From an uncultured Lachnospiraceae bacterium (lineage in GTDB: Bacteria > Bacillota > Clostridia > Lachnospirales > Lachnospiraceae), in assembly GCA_910585635.1 (NCBI GenBank), contig CAJUFE010000012.1, forward strand, positions 1 through 64,000: a DNA stretch of 64,000 nucleotides. The letters are read 5' to 3'. Below, piece after piece: positions 34,144 through 42,379 of the stretch. The notes below the pieces were generated by a model. It made no database searches and was not told the DNA's origin. It saw only the letters and a list, made by a program, of their open reading frames with translations. Within the stretch, counting starts at the first letter, position 1. Every line of letters begins with the position of its first letter. The translations under genes were made by a program, and so were the position numbers.

Positions 34144-34731
34144 TCACAGCGCGCTCTCCCTCTCCTTCTCCCGGATGACCCGCTCCAATGCGAACCGGCC
34201 ATCCTCATAGGAATAGACAAAGATACAGCAGTTCCCAAAGCCTTTCTTAAGCTCCTCCATAGGATCTTGGATCCCCCGCAGGAAATTAAAGCAGGCTCCG
34301 CCGTGGGACACAGCCAGGACGCAGCTATGGTCCTCCTGCTCCATGATCTGGGTCAGGGTCTCCATCATCCGGTCCCGGACCGTATCCGAGGACTCGCCTC
34401 CGAACTGGAGGTAATAGGTGACGCACTCCTCCGGGGTGGCGCAGTTGAGCCTTTCGCTCTCCCCGTCCAGCTCCCCGTAGAACATCTCCTTTAAGCCCTT
34501 CAGCCGGGTGTAGGGCATATCTGTCACCAGCTCCAGGGTATCGCTGCTGCGCTCGCTGGTGGAACAATAAGCGTGGTCGAACTGGATCTTCTCCGCCTGA
34601 AAATACCGTCCCACGCTCCTGGCCTGCTCCTTCCCCCGCTCGGTCAGCGGGGAATCACACCAGCCCTGGATCTTCTTTTGTACATTGAACATGGTCTCTC
34701 CATGCCGCATCAGATATAATGTTTTCTTCAT
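34144..34731 (-). CDS. Histidine phosphatase (phosphoglycerate-mutase-like)
   Basis: 195 residues from ATG 34731, which overlaps the upstream stop by four bases. LMRHGET gives the catalytic His near residue 9, followed by PLTERGKEQA, a catalytic Glu in KEMFYGELDG, and VSHGGA with the second His. It is a cytoplasmic branch-1 histidine phosphatase of broad or unknown substrate. It is co-translated with the CMD-family gene. Confidence 0.85.
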   Translation of the reverse strand: MKKTLYLMRHGETMFNVQKKIQGWCDSPLTERGKEQARSVGRYFQAEKIQFDHAYCSTSERSSDTLELVTDMPYTRLKGLKEMFYGELDGESERLNCATPEECVTYYLQFGGESSDTVRDRMMETLTQIMEQEDHSCVLAVSHGGACFNFLRGIQDPMEELKKGFGNCCIFVYSYEDGRFALERVIREKERESAL

Positions 34732-35426
34732 CCCTTTATGACCTCCTCCGCCGCCTTCTCGATGCAGGCTATGGCGTTCAGGCTCCTGGGATAGCCGATA
34801 TAGGGGAGACACTGGGAGACCACGCGGACCAGGAAGTCCTTGTCATTGCCCAGGTTCATATTGCCCTTGGCGTGGGAGGTGAGCTGAGGCTCGCAGCCGC
34901 CCTGAGCCGCCAGGAAGCAGAAGGTGATCATCTCCCGCTGAGCCAGGGTCAGCCCCTTACGGGTATAATAGTCCCCGAAGCAGTTAGCCGCCAGCCACCG
35001 GCGGATATGACCGCCCTTCCAGGCCTCCCGCATATGGTCCCCGAAGATCTCTGCCTGGGCCTCGACGCCCTTTTCCAGGCGGTCCTCCATGGTAGTAGTG
35101 GCCTGGTCCTCTAAGGGGAGCGCCACACCGCGCCCGGCAAGGACCTGGTTCACGATCTTAAGGAAGGGCCACATCCGCCCCATCCCTAAATAATCCACGG
35201 ACTGGTAGACCATCTCCTTGACCGCCACCGCAGACAGCCCAGCGTCCAGCGCCTTAGGCAGCGTCTCCTCGAACACCACCATCCCCTGGCAGCCCACCAG
35301 CGTAGCTAAGACCGCCAGATAGCGGGTCTCATCGTCTAAAGTCTGCCCGGGCTCCTCTACCACCTCTTCAAAAGCAAAATGGCTGACCCGCTCCATAAAG
35401 CCCGGATCTGTTTTCTGATAGTCCAT
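34728..35426 (-). CDS. Carboxymuconolactone-decarboxylase-family protein
   Basis: 232 residues containing two CMD/AhpD-like helical repeats (DDETRYLAVLATLVGCQGM...LDAGLSAVAVKEMVYQS; LTLAQREMITFCFLAAQGGCEPQLTSHAKGN). The CxxC peroxidase motif of AhpD is absent, so the function is open. It is the first gene of a two-gene operon with the histidine phosphatase. The 270 bases upstream (35427-35696) show no gene I can support. Confidence 0.78.
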   Translation of the reverse strand: MDYQKTDPGFMERVSHFAFEEVVEEPGQTLDDETRYLAVLATLVGCQGMVVFEETLPKALDAGLSAVAVKEMVYQSVDYLGMGRMWPFLKIVNQVLAGRGVALPLEDQATTTMEDRLEKGVEAQAEIFGDHMREAWKGGHIRRWLAANCFGDYYTRKGLTLAQREMITFCFLAAQGGCEPQLTSHAKGNMNLGNDKDFLVRVVSQCLPYIGYPRSLNAIACIEKAAEEVIKG

Positions 35427-35696
35427 CGTAAAGCCCTCCTTCTCTGTCCTGCTCCTCTATGTGCTCGGGATCGGTCATGGCTCTGACCTGTTCCTTTAAA
35501 GATATCATAGACCAGCGGCGCCGGCCCGTCAAATACCTGTGCTGTATGCTTTTCCATGCCTGTAGAGCATTTTTCCCGTCCGTCATGCCAGGACCATACC
35601 AGGACCTTATGCCAGATCTCCGTCTATCTGGTCACTTTTTCGCTCTCGATAGATCCGGCATCTGGCCGTGACCTGTTTAAGATGGAACGCCCTTCT

Positions 35697-37025
35697 TTAT
35701 AAAAACACCGTCCGATAGATACTGACAAACCCGCTCAGGGACACCACCGCCACCATGATGGGCGTCACGAACCGGATCAGGAACCGCCATGCCCGCGCCA
35801 GGGGAAAGGCCACGCCATGCTGGCAGATCTCGTCGATCAGGATGGCCGGATCCCATTTCCAGCCGATATAGTAGCACATGAAGATCCCTCCCAGGGGCAG
35901 GAAGATATTGTCGGTCAGCATACAGACAAAGTCAAAGATCCCATAGTTCAGGATAGACACCTCCGACAACGGCCCGAAGGACAGGGAGCTGGGGATCCCC
36001 AAAAGGAAGATCGCCAGTGATAACAGGAGGACCGCCTTTTTCCGCTCCCAGTGCCAGCTCCCCATGACAAAGGAGACCGATACCTCCAAAAGGGCCACCG
36101 CGCTGGTGACGGCGGCAAAAAAGACCAGCAGGAAGAACAGAGCGGCAAAAAAGGCTCCCCCGGCCATGGCGCCGAACACCTCCGGCAGCGTCACAAAGAT
36201 CAGCCCGGGGCCGGAGGCCGGCTCCAGACCGCAGGAAAATACCGCCGGGAAGATCGCGATCCCGGCCAGAACCGCCATACAGGTATCCAGCACCGCCACC
36301 TGGATACAGCCTTTGGGGATGCTCACGTCCTTGTGGAGATAGCTCCCATAGGTGATCGTGATCCCCATGCACAGGCTCAGGGAGTAGAAGACCTGCCCCA
36401 GCGCCGCGTTGACCGAATGGATGCTGAACTCCTTGAACTTCGGCACAAAGATAAAGGCCAGCCCGGCCCCCGCCCCAGGCAGCGTGATCCCCCGGATGAT
36501 GATGATCAGCAGGATGACAAATAGCGCCGGCATCATGAACTTGCTGGCCTTTTCGATCCCGCTGACCCCGAAGTAACAGATCAGCGCGGTGATCAGCAGA
36601 AAGACGAAAAACCAGAGCAGCGGTTCTGTGGGATGGCCGATAAAGGCATTAAAATCTGCCGGCGCATGGCCGGTCAACCCATAGCTGACGAAATATTTGA
36701 TGATCCAGCCTCCGATCACCGCATAATAGGACAGGATAAAGAACGCTGCCAGGACCCCTAAGTATCCTACGATCCGCGCATGGGGGTGGACCGCGTCATA
36801 GGCCAGGACCGGGTTATGCCCGGTCTTCCGTCCCAGGGACATCTCGGCGATCATCACCGGGACGCCTAAGATCCCGATAAAGAACAGGTACGCCACCAAA
36901 AAGGGAAAGCCCCCGTTCCTCCCCATCAGATACGGAAATTTCCAAAGATTGCCCAGGCCGATGGCCGCCCCGGCGGTAGCCAGGATAAAGCCCATCCTGC
37001 TGGCCCATTTATTGCTCGGTCTCAT
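35697..37025 (-). CDS. Sodium:neurotransmitter-symporter (NSS/SNF) family transporter
   Basis: About 442 residues and 11-12 membrane helices. The NSS signature RMGFILATAGAAIGLGNLWKFPYL lies at the N-terminus, followed by helices like those of LeuT and MhsT. It imports amino acids or related compounds with Na+. The ATG at 37025 has GAGGAGG six nt upstream. It is monocistronic. The substrate is not evident. Confidence 0.9.
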   Translation of the reverse strand: MRPSNKWASRMGFILATAGAAIGLGNLWKFPYLMGRNGGFPFLVAYLFFIGILGVPVMIAEMSLGRKTGHNPVLAYDAVHPHARIVGYLGVLAAFFILSYYAVIGGWIIKYFVSYGLTGHAPADFNAFIGHPTEPLLWFFVFLLITALICYFGVSGIEKASKFMMPALFVILLIIIIRGITLPGAGAGLAFIFVPKFKEFSIHSVNAALGQVFYSLSLCMGITITYGSYLHKDVSIPKGCIQVAVLDTCMAVLAGIAIFPAVFSCGLEPASGPGLIFVTLPEVFGAMAGGAFFAALFFLLVFFAAVTSAVALLEVSVSFVMGSWHWERKKAVLLLSLAIFLLGIPSSLSFGPLSEVSILNYGIFDFVCMLTDNIFLPLGGIFMCYYIGWKWDPAILIDEICQHGVAFPLARAWRFLIRFVTPIMVAVVSLSGFVSIYRTVFL

Positions 37026-37204
37026 GTTCATCCTCCTCGATCCTATCCTTATCATCTTGTAGCGCGTATAAGGGATCTGCAGCTCTGTATATCACCTTCC
37101 CCAACTATACGTAGTTTATATTGTACAAAATGTCTGCAAAAAAGTAAACCTGATTTTGTAATATGTTCAATTTATGCCAGAAAGATACTTTGGATCGATC
37201 GTCG

Positions 37205-37263
37205 AAAAAACAAGCCGAAAGATCTTCAATGGCCGACCCATATGGGCCGGCCGCACTTGTTTT
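37205..37263 (-). terminator. Terminator downstream of ridA
   Basis: Minus strand AAAACAAG ... CTTGTTTTTT, with an inner GGCC/CCCATATGGG pairing, 19-77 nt after the ridA stop. Confidence 0.5.
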
Positions 37264-37281
37264 CCTAACTGCTCAAAATCA

Positions 37282-37689
37282 TCATCTCAAACGATCCTGC
37301 ACATCAAAAGCTACTGCGACCGCCTCGATCTCGACCACCACGTCACCCAGGAACTTTCCGATCTGAAATGTACTCCTGGCAGGCGGGTCTGTGGGAAAAT
37401 ACCGCTTATAAACCTCATTGAACCGGTCAAACTCATCAATATCCTTCACGAAAGCCTGGACCTTCACCACACGGCTCAGATCAGAGCCTGCCGCTAAAAG
37501 GATCTGCTCCAGGTTTTTCAGTATCTGCTCTGTCTGTCCCATGATATCTCCGGGAGCAACTAACTCTTGCGTACATGGATCGTTGGCCACAACACCTGAG
37601 CAAAAGATCAGGTCGCCTACTTTGAATGCCTGAGAATACCATCCAGAAGGCGCGGCAGCCTTACTCGTATCGATCTTAACAATATCCAT
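37282..37689 (-). CDS. ridA: RidA-family enamine/imine deaminase
   Basis: 135 residues of the YjgF/YER057c/UK114 fold: SGWYSQAFKVGDLIFCSGVVA, QTEQILKNLEQIL, RVVKVQAFVKDIDEF, and PARSTFQIGKFLGDVVVEIEAVA, the Arg-containing active-site segment. It hydrolyses reactive enamine/imine intermediates from PLP or amino-acid chemistry. It sits 34 nt behind the DauR/YheO-like regulator and is probably part of the catabolic cluster's control unit. Confidence 0.9.
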   Translation of the reverse strand: MDIVKIDTSKAAAPSGWYSQAFKVGDLIFCSGVVANDPCTQELVAPGDIMGQTEQILKNLEQILLAAGSDLSRVVKVQAFVKDIDEFDRFNEVYKRYFPTDPPARSTFQIGKFLGDVVVEIEAVAVAFDVQDRLR

Positions 37690-37723
37690 AAATAACCTCC
37701 AGACCTATATCATCTTTTTTCCA

Positions 37724-38377
37724 TTATTTTCCATCATTTTCTTTGTTCCTTAACTCGTCCAGATAATTATACAAAGTAAACTTTGAGATCTTTAAGAATT
37801 CACAGATCCTCAGACTTGATTTCGAGATCAGCAAAGCCCCTCTTTGATCCAAAAAACGCAGGACCTCCATCTTATCCTGCTTCTTCAGATCCTCTACTGG
37901 TTTGCCGACCATTTTAATGCTTTCGTCAAGAAGGAACTCCAAAAGTTCATTCACATCATTTGCAAACAGTTCCTGCTCCTCCGTACTCCCCATGGTCAGC
38001 TCATTGATCGTACTTTTCATATCCATCAGATCTGTGATATCAAGGTTGATGCACAATGCACCGATCGGAGTACCTTCATCATTTTTCAGGAATACAGTTG
38101 ATGAGCGCAAGGTCTTTCCATCCTTTGTCTTAGTAATGTAATTGAATTTATTATGATCCTCCGAATCTGTCTTTGTCTTATAAAGGGTAAGGCCCAGGTT
38201 ACTGCCGCTATCTCCCACCTTTCGATGGGTGACATGCCCATTCTCGATCGCGACGATACTCGAATCATAACCTTTAGACCAATCGTGCAGGCATACTTCA
38301 CATCGGCTGCCGAATTGTTCGGCGATCACCTTCAATACTAATTTAAAGGTATCCATCTCACTTGCAATGCTCTTCAT
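37724..38377 (-). CDS. YheO/DauR-like PAS-HTH transcriptional regulator
   Basis: About 217 residues from ATG 38377 (GGAG nine nt before). The N-terminal YheO-type PAS domain (VLKVIAEQFGSRCEVCLHDW...GHVTHRKVGD) resembles regulators of D-amino-acid catabolism. The C-terminal HTH (GALLISKSSLRICEFLKISKFTLYNYLDELR) is of the HTH_22 type. It likely senses a small metabolite and controls the adjacent importer and hydrolases. It has its own strong promoter and a structured leader. Confidence 0.82.
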   Translation of the reverse strand: MKSIASEMDTFKLVLKVIAEQFGSRCEVCLHDWSKGYDSSIVAIENGHVTHRKVGDSGSNLGLTLYKTKTDSEDHNKFNYITKTKDGKTLRSSTVFLKNDEGTPIGALCINLDITDLMDMKSTINELTMGSTEEQELFANDVNELLEFLLDESIKMVGKPVEDLKKQDKMEVLRFLDQRGALLISKSSLRICEFLKISKFTLYNYLDELRNKENDGK

Positions 38378-38430
38378 CTGTCTATTCTCCACATCATCTT
38401 TATGCTACGTCGCATCCACTGTCCACAGCT

Positions 38431-38471
38431 GCTATCCCGCAAGGTCTTTTGCGGACGCCGCGGCGGATAGC
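38431..38471 (-). promoter_or_regulatory. Leader hairpin of the regulator-ridA transcript
   Basis: GCTATC/GATAGC closes a 41-nt structure with an inner CCGC/GCGG pair, starting about 10 nt after the predicted transcription start. There is no T-run, so it is more likely an operator or an mRNA stabiliser than a terminator. Confidence 0.4.
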
Positions 38472-38481
38472 GACACTTTAT

Positions 38482-38510
38482 AGTATAAAATCTGGCACAT
38501 CCCTTGTCAA
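38482..38510 (-). promoter_or_regulatory. Promoter of the regulator-ridA unit
   Basis: Perfect TTGACA (38510-38505 minus), 17-nt spacer, TATACT (38487-38482). It overlaps the end of the ABC ATPase gene. Confidence 0.75.
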
Positions 38511-38515
38511 ACAGA

Positions 38516-39502
38516 TCACAAGCTTTTTTCTTCTCCATCCTCCCCAAGCATCCATCCGGACGCCTTGTGGCATTTCACAAAATGCCCCTTTTCCACTTGG
38601 ATCATATCTGGCTCCTTTTTCCTGCAGACCTCCGTCGCTTCAGGACACCTGGAGGCCAAAGGACAGCCTGGCGGCAGATCGATCGGACTGGGGATCTCGC
38701 CAGCCAGCTTATAGGATGACCTCTCGACCTTTGGGTCTGCAACCATGACAGAGGCCAGTAACGCCTTGCTATATGGATGGGAATGACCTTCAAATATCTG
38801 TGGAACACTCCCATATTCCACAATGCTCCCCAGATACATCACCGCCACACGATGACAGAGATACTTGATCGTGCTCAGATCATGGGAGATGAACAAATAT
38901 GCCACCCCCATCTCCTTCTGGAGCTCTCCCAATAGCCCGATGATCTCTGCACGTATAGATACATCCAGTGAGGAAGTGGGCTCATCTAGGACGATAAAGT
39001 TCGGCCTTGCTACGATTGCTCTGGCGATGCCCACTCTCTGTTGCTGACCAGCGCTCAGTTGATGAGGATACTTCCCATATTCTTCCTCTTTGATACAGAC
39101 AGAACCAAGGACCTCTCGAACGCGCTCCGAAAGCTCTCTCTGCCCTATACACTTGTCCACCCGCAGTGTCTCATATACCGTATCCCAGGTAGTGCTCCGG
39201 GGGTTCAGCGAATAGTACGGGTCCTGGAACACCATCTGCATCTCTCTACGGAGTTTCTTTTTCTTGTGAAGGTCGCAATGGATAAGATCTTCCCCTTTAT
39301 ATCTGATCTTCCCATCGGTCGGCTTCAGCAGATCCAGCACACATCGACCTACTGTCGATTTGCCCGAGCCACTCTCACCGATCAGACCGAAGGTCTCTCC
39401 AGGACAGATCTGCAGATCGATCCCATTGATCGCCGTCAGCTTTTTTCTGCCGCCTGCCGCAAACTCTTTGCGAAGACCTTTTACCTCAAGCAATGCCCCC
39501 AT
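38516..39502 (-). CDS. Dipeptide/oligopeptide ABC transporter ATPase (DppF/OppF type)
   Basis: About 328 residues from ATG 39502, with AAGGAGGTG upstream. Walker A is GESGSGKST, the signature LSAGQQQRVGIARA and Walker B FIVLDEPTSSLD. The C-terminal oligopeptide-binding extension with Cys (PPGCPLASRCPEATEVCRKKEPDM) marks Opp/Dpp ATPases and may carry an Fe-S cluster. It is the last gene of the importer operon and overlaps the preceding ATPase gene by 17 nt. Confidence 0.92.
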   Translation of the reverse strand: MGALLEVKGLRKEFAAGGRKKLTAINGIDLQICPGETFGLIGESGSGKSTVGRCVLDLLKPTDGKIRYKGEDLIHCDLHKKKKLRREMQMVFQDPYYSLNPRSTTWDTVYETLRVDKCIGQRELSERVREVLGSVCIKEEEYGKYPHQLSAGQQQRVGIARAIVARPNFIVLDEPTSSLDVSIRAEIIGLLGELQKEMGVAYLFISHDLSTIKYLCHRVAVMYLGSIVEYGSVPQIFEGHSHPYSKALLASVMVADPKVERSSYKLAGEIPSPIDLPPGCPLASRCPEATEVCRKKEPDMIQVEKGHFVKCHKASGWMLGEDGEEKSL

Positions 39503-40490
39503 CTTTCGCACCTCCTTTTTCCGCAAGCTGTTTTGCATGATGGCATCGGACCCAATGTGTGCCGCTCACCTGACACAGCTCTGGCATCTTCATCCTGCAC
39601 AGCTTTGTGGCATCTCTGCATCGAGGATGGTACATACAACCTGAAGGCAGGCATAGCGGACTTACCAGGGTGTCTTTGGAGCCTCTCTGACTGTCATCGC
39701 CCAGCTTCTCTGGCAATGAACCCATAAGGTCGACACTATAAGGATGACATGGTGCATCATAAAACGCGCCTACCGCCGCCTGTTCTACGATCTGTCCGCA
39801 ATACATGATCGCGATCTCGTCACAGCATTGCGCCACTACCCCCAGGTCATGGGTGATAAAGACCCCCGACATCTTCCGTGTTTTGATCATCTGGATGATC
39901 AGATCCATGATCTGGGCCTGCACCGTGACATCCAGCCCATTAGTCGCATCATCAGCGATCAAAAGTCTGGGCGAATTGACCAACGCCATAGCGATCATAC
40001 ATCTCTGTGCCATCCCGCCGCTCAGCTCATGGGGATAAGAATAGAAACGTCTTTGGGGATCCGGTATCCCCACCGCCTTGAGCATCTCTACAGCGATAGC
40101 CCTTGCCTCCTTCTTTTTCATCGTACCATGGGCTATGCAGGTATCTACGATCTGGTCCCCCACAGTCAACAACGGATTTAGGTGCCCCCTTGCATTTGCC
40201 GCGATCAGGGAGATCTCCTTCCCTCTATACGCCCGGGCTTTATCCTCCGGCAACTGCAGGATATCGACCTCTTCTCCATAGATCACCCTGCCGGACTTGA
40301 TGACCCCTGGCTTACGCACTCTCCCCATGATCGACGCGGCAGCCACGGATTTTCCAGAGCCACTCTCGCCTACCAGCCCAAGGAGTTGCCCTTCTTTTAC
40401 TTCAAATGAGAGTCCATTGACCACCTTCGCCTCTCCCTGTTTTACTTGAAAGGATGTATACAGCTCTTCAACTTTCAAAACACTCCCCAT
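39486..40490 (-). CDS. Dipeptide/oligopeptide ABC transporter ATPase (DppD/OppD type)
   Basis: 334 residues: Walker A GESGSGKSV, signature LSGGMAQRCMIAMA, Walker B LLIADDATNGLD (Asp-Asp in place of the usual Asp-Glu), and the C-terminal Cys motif CLPSGCMYHPRCRDATKLC. The missing Walker B glutamate suggests this is the weaker or degenerate ATPase half, as in some heterodimeric ABC importers. It follows the permease gene with a 6-nt gap. Confidence 0.9.
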   Translation of the reverse strand: MGSVLKVEELYTSFQVKQGEAKVVNGLSFEVKEGQLLGLVGESGSGKSVAAASIMGRVRKPGVIKSGRVIYGEEVDILQLPEDKARAYRGKEISLIAANARGHLNPLLTVGDQIVDTCIAHGTMKKKEARAIAVEMLKAVGIPDPQRRFYSYPHELSGGMAQRCMIAMALVNSPRLLIADDATNGLDVTVQAQIMDLIIQMIKTRKMSGVFITHDLGVVAQCCDEIAIMYCGQIVEQAAVGAFYDAPCHPYSVDLMGSLPEKLGDDSQRGSKDTLVSPLCLPSGCMYHPRCRDATKLCRMKMPELCQVSGTHWVRCHHAKQLAEKGGAKDGGIA

Positions 40491-40496
40491 GTCGGA

Positions 40497-41339
40497 TCAC
40501 CGCCTTTCCGGATTAAGATATAAGCGCAGAAAATCACCTACGAACGCAAATCCCAGCACAGTAAACGCGATGGAGACTCCCGGAAAAAACGCGCACCACC
40601 ACTGTCCTGTAAGGATCAAAGGCGCACCAGTAGAGATCATCGACCCCCACTCCGGGGTCGGAACACTGACCCCGGCTCCGATAAAGCTCAGACCAGCTGT
40701 CAACAATATGGCCGCCCCGATGTTCACGGACGCCTGGACCAGAGCTGGTCTAAGAGAATTCGGGAGCAGCTGCCGGAACATGATCGTGGTATCAGACATA
40801 CCGGCAGCATGAGATGCTTCCACAAATGGCCGGCTTTTTAGCGCCAGGACCTCTCCCCGGACAAACCGGAGGTAGATAGGGGCATTGACAAACGCGATGA
40901 CAAAAATGATGTTCTGCATATTATTTCCTAGCACTGCTACTAACGCCATCGCTAAGATAAAAGCGGGGAATGCCTGGAACAGGTCGGCGATCCGCATCAC
41001 GACCTCACCGAACACCCCTTCATAGTAACCCGCAAGGAGCCCTAAAACAATACCCGCCAGCAAGGACAGCATCGTCCCGCTAAAGCCGATGAACACATCG
41101 ATCCGTATCGCATAGATACATCGGGAAAAAATATCCATCCCGGCCTCATCTGTTCCAAAAAAGTGGGCTAGGCAAGGCGCCATCCTGTGATCAGCGGGAT
41201 TCGTCCGGACTGGGTCATAAGGTACGATGGCCGGCGCCGCGACCCCCAAGAGCAACACCAGCAGCACGATCGCGAACCCGATCTGACCCTGGCGATCTTT
41301 CCGGAGCATAAACAAAAAGTCTTTAAGAAACCGTTTCAT
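40497..41339 (-). CDS. Dipeptide ABC transporter permease (DppC/OppC type)
   Basis: About 280 residues and six membrane helices. The DppC N-terminus (GVAAPAIVPYDPVRTNP...HFFGTDEAGMDIFSRCIYAIR) and the EAA-like loop (EASHAAGMSDTTIMFRQLLPNSLRP) are clear. ATG 41339 with AAAGGATG upstream is preferred to the longer frame from 41510, which would be read through dppB-like sequence. Confidence 0.9.
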   Translation of the reverse strand: MKRFLKDFLFMLRKDRQGQIGFAIVLLVLLLGVAAPAIVPYDPVRTNPADHRMAPCLAHFFGTDEAGMDIFSRCIYAIRIDVFIGFSGTMLSLLAGIVLGLLAGYYEGVFGEVVMRIADLFQAFPAFILAMALVAVLGNNMQNIIFVIAFVNAPIYLRFVRGEVLALKSRPFVEASHAAGMSDTTIMFRQLLPNSLRPALVQASVNIGAAILLTAGLSFIGAGVSVPTPEWGSMISTGAPLILTGQWWCAFFPGVSIAFTVLGFAFVGDFLRLYLNPERR

Positions 41340-41353
41340 GTCATCATCCTTTC

Positions 41354-42364
41354 CTAAAACTTTATCCGCGGATCGATCGCCATCTGGATCAGATCGATGA
41401 TCAGATATACCACCATAGCGAAAAGCGTTGATACCAGTACAAAACCCTGTACAGCCGAATAATCCTTGTTCGCCAGAGCTGTGGTCACATATTGTCCCAG
41501 TCCGCCCCACGCAAATACCTTCTCGATCAGCACGGCTCCACCCAGCAAAAAGCTGAACATATTGCCCACAGTCATCACGACGGCCGGGAGCGCGTTCTTT
41601 AAGGCGTAGCCCATGATCTTAAACTCCGATAACCCCAGCATATGGGAATGATGGATAAAATCTGAATCCAATATCTCCTGCATCGTAGAGCTCGTCATCT
41701 TCAGGATCGTCGCTCCGTTCACAAAGCCTAATGTGGCCACCGGCAATAGCAGATGGGCCGCCGAGCTTTTTAATGTCATCATGTTGCCCGTAAGGAGACT
41801 GTCCAGCACATACATGCCACTTATGCGACGCGGAGCTGACATGATCAGATCGAGGCGCCCCATGGGGGATACCGCCCAGCCCAGTGTCGTAAAGAAAATA
41901 AAGATCAGCATAAGTGCCAGCCAGAAATCCGCAAAGGCTCCGGCCAGCATCCCATATACAGAGGCGATCCTTGCCGCAATGCCTTTGGGCCTTCTGGCGG
42001 AGAGGACCGCAAGGGTCACTCCCACCGCCAGCGCAAAAAGAATGCTTAAAAAGATCAGTTCAAAGGTAGCCGGGAAACGGGTCGCCAGGTCATCGGTCAC
42101 ATTACTGCTGGTGAACCATGAATAACCAAGATCTCCATGTAGCACATTTTTTACATAGATGACAAATTGCTCCAATAAAGGCCTGTCCAACCCCATCTCC
42201 GCCTCCAGTGCTCTAATGGACTCCTCTGTCGCCATCGTTCCCAACAGTGCCTGTGCCGGGCTCCCTGGGAGCAAACGTATCAGCATAAAAGTGACAAAGG
42301 TCACGCCGAAAAACAGCGGGATGAACACCAGGAGCCTCTTTACCAGATATTTGAAAAGTCGCAT
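41354..42364 (-). CDS. Dipeptide ABC transporter permease (DppB/OppB type)
   Basis: 336 residues: FKYLVKRLLVFIPLFFGVTFVTFMLIRLLPG is the DppB start, then six helices and an EAA loop (HSHMLGLSEFKIMGYALKNALPAVVM). It follows the solute-binding gene by 15 nt and forms the channel with the DppC-type permease. Confidence 0.9.
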   Translation of the reverse strand: MRLFKYLVKRLLVFIPLFFGVTFVTFMLIRLLPGSPAQALLGTMATEESIRALEAEMGLDRPLLEQFVIYVKNVLHGDLGYSWFTSSNVTDDLATRFPATFELIFLSILFALAVGVTLAVLSARRPKGIAARIASVYGMLAGAFADFWLALMLIFIFFTTLGWAVSPMGRLDLIMSAPRRISGMYVLDSLLTGNMMTLKSSAAHLLLPVATLGFVNGATILKMTSSTMQEILDSDFIHHSHMLGLSEFKIMGYALKNALPAVVMTVGNMFSFLLGGAVLIEKVFAWGGLGQYVTTALANKDYSAVQGFVLVSTLFAMVVYLIIDLIQMAIDPRIKF

Positions 42365-42379
42365 CCTTTCCTCCGATCT

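Noticed and set aside
35427..35696. Short ORFs upstream of the CMD-family gene
   Set aside because: Frames such as the one from 35586 run into the CMD gene in another frame and lack recognisable sequence or consistent start signals.
41340..41510. Longer start for the DppC-type permease
   Set aside because: The extension is the dppB-like gene read in another frame; ATG 41339 has its own ribosome site and gives a normal permease start.
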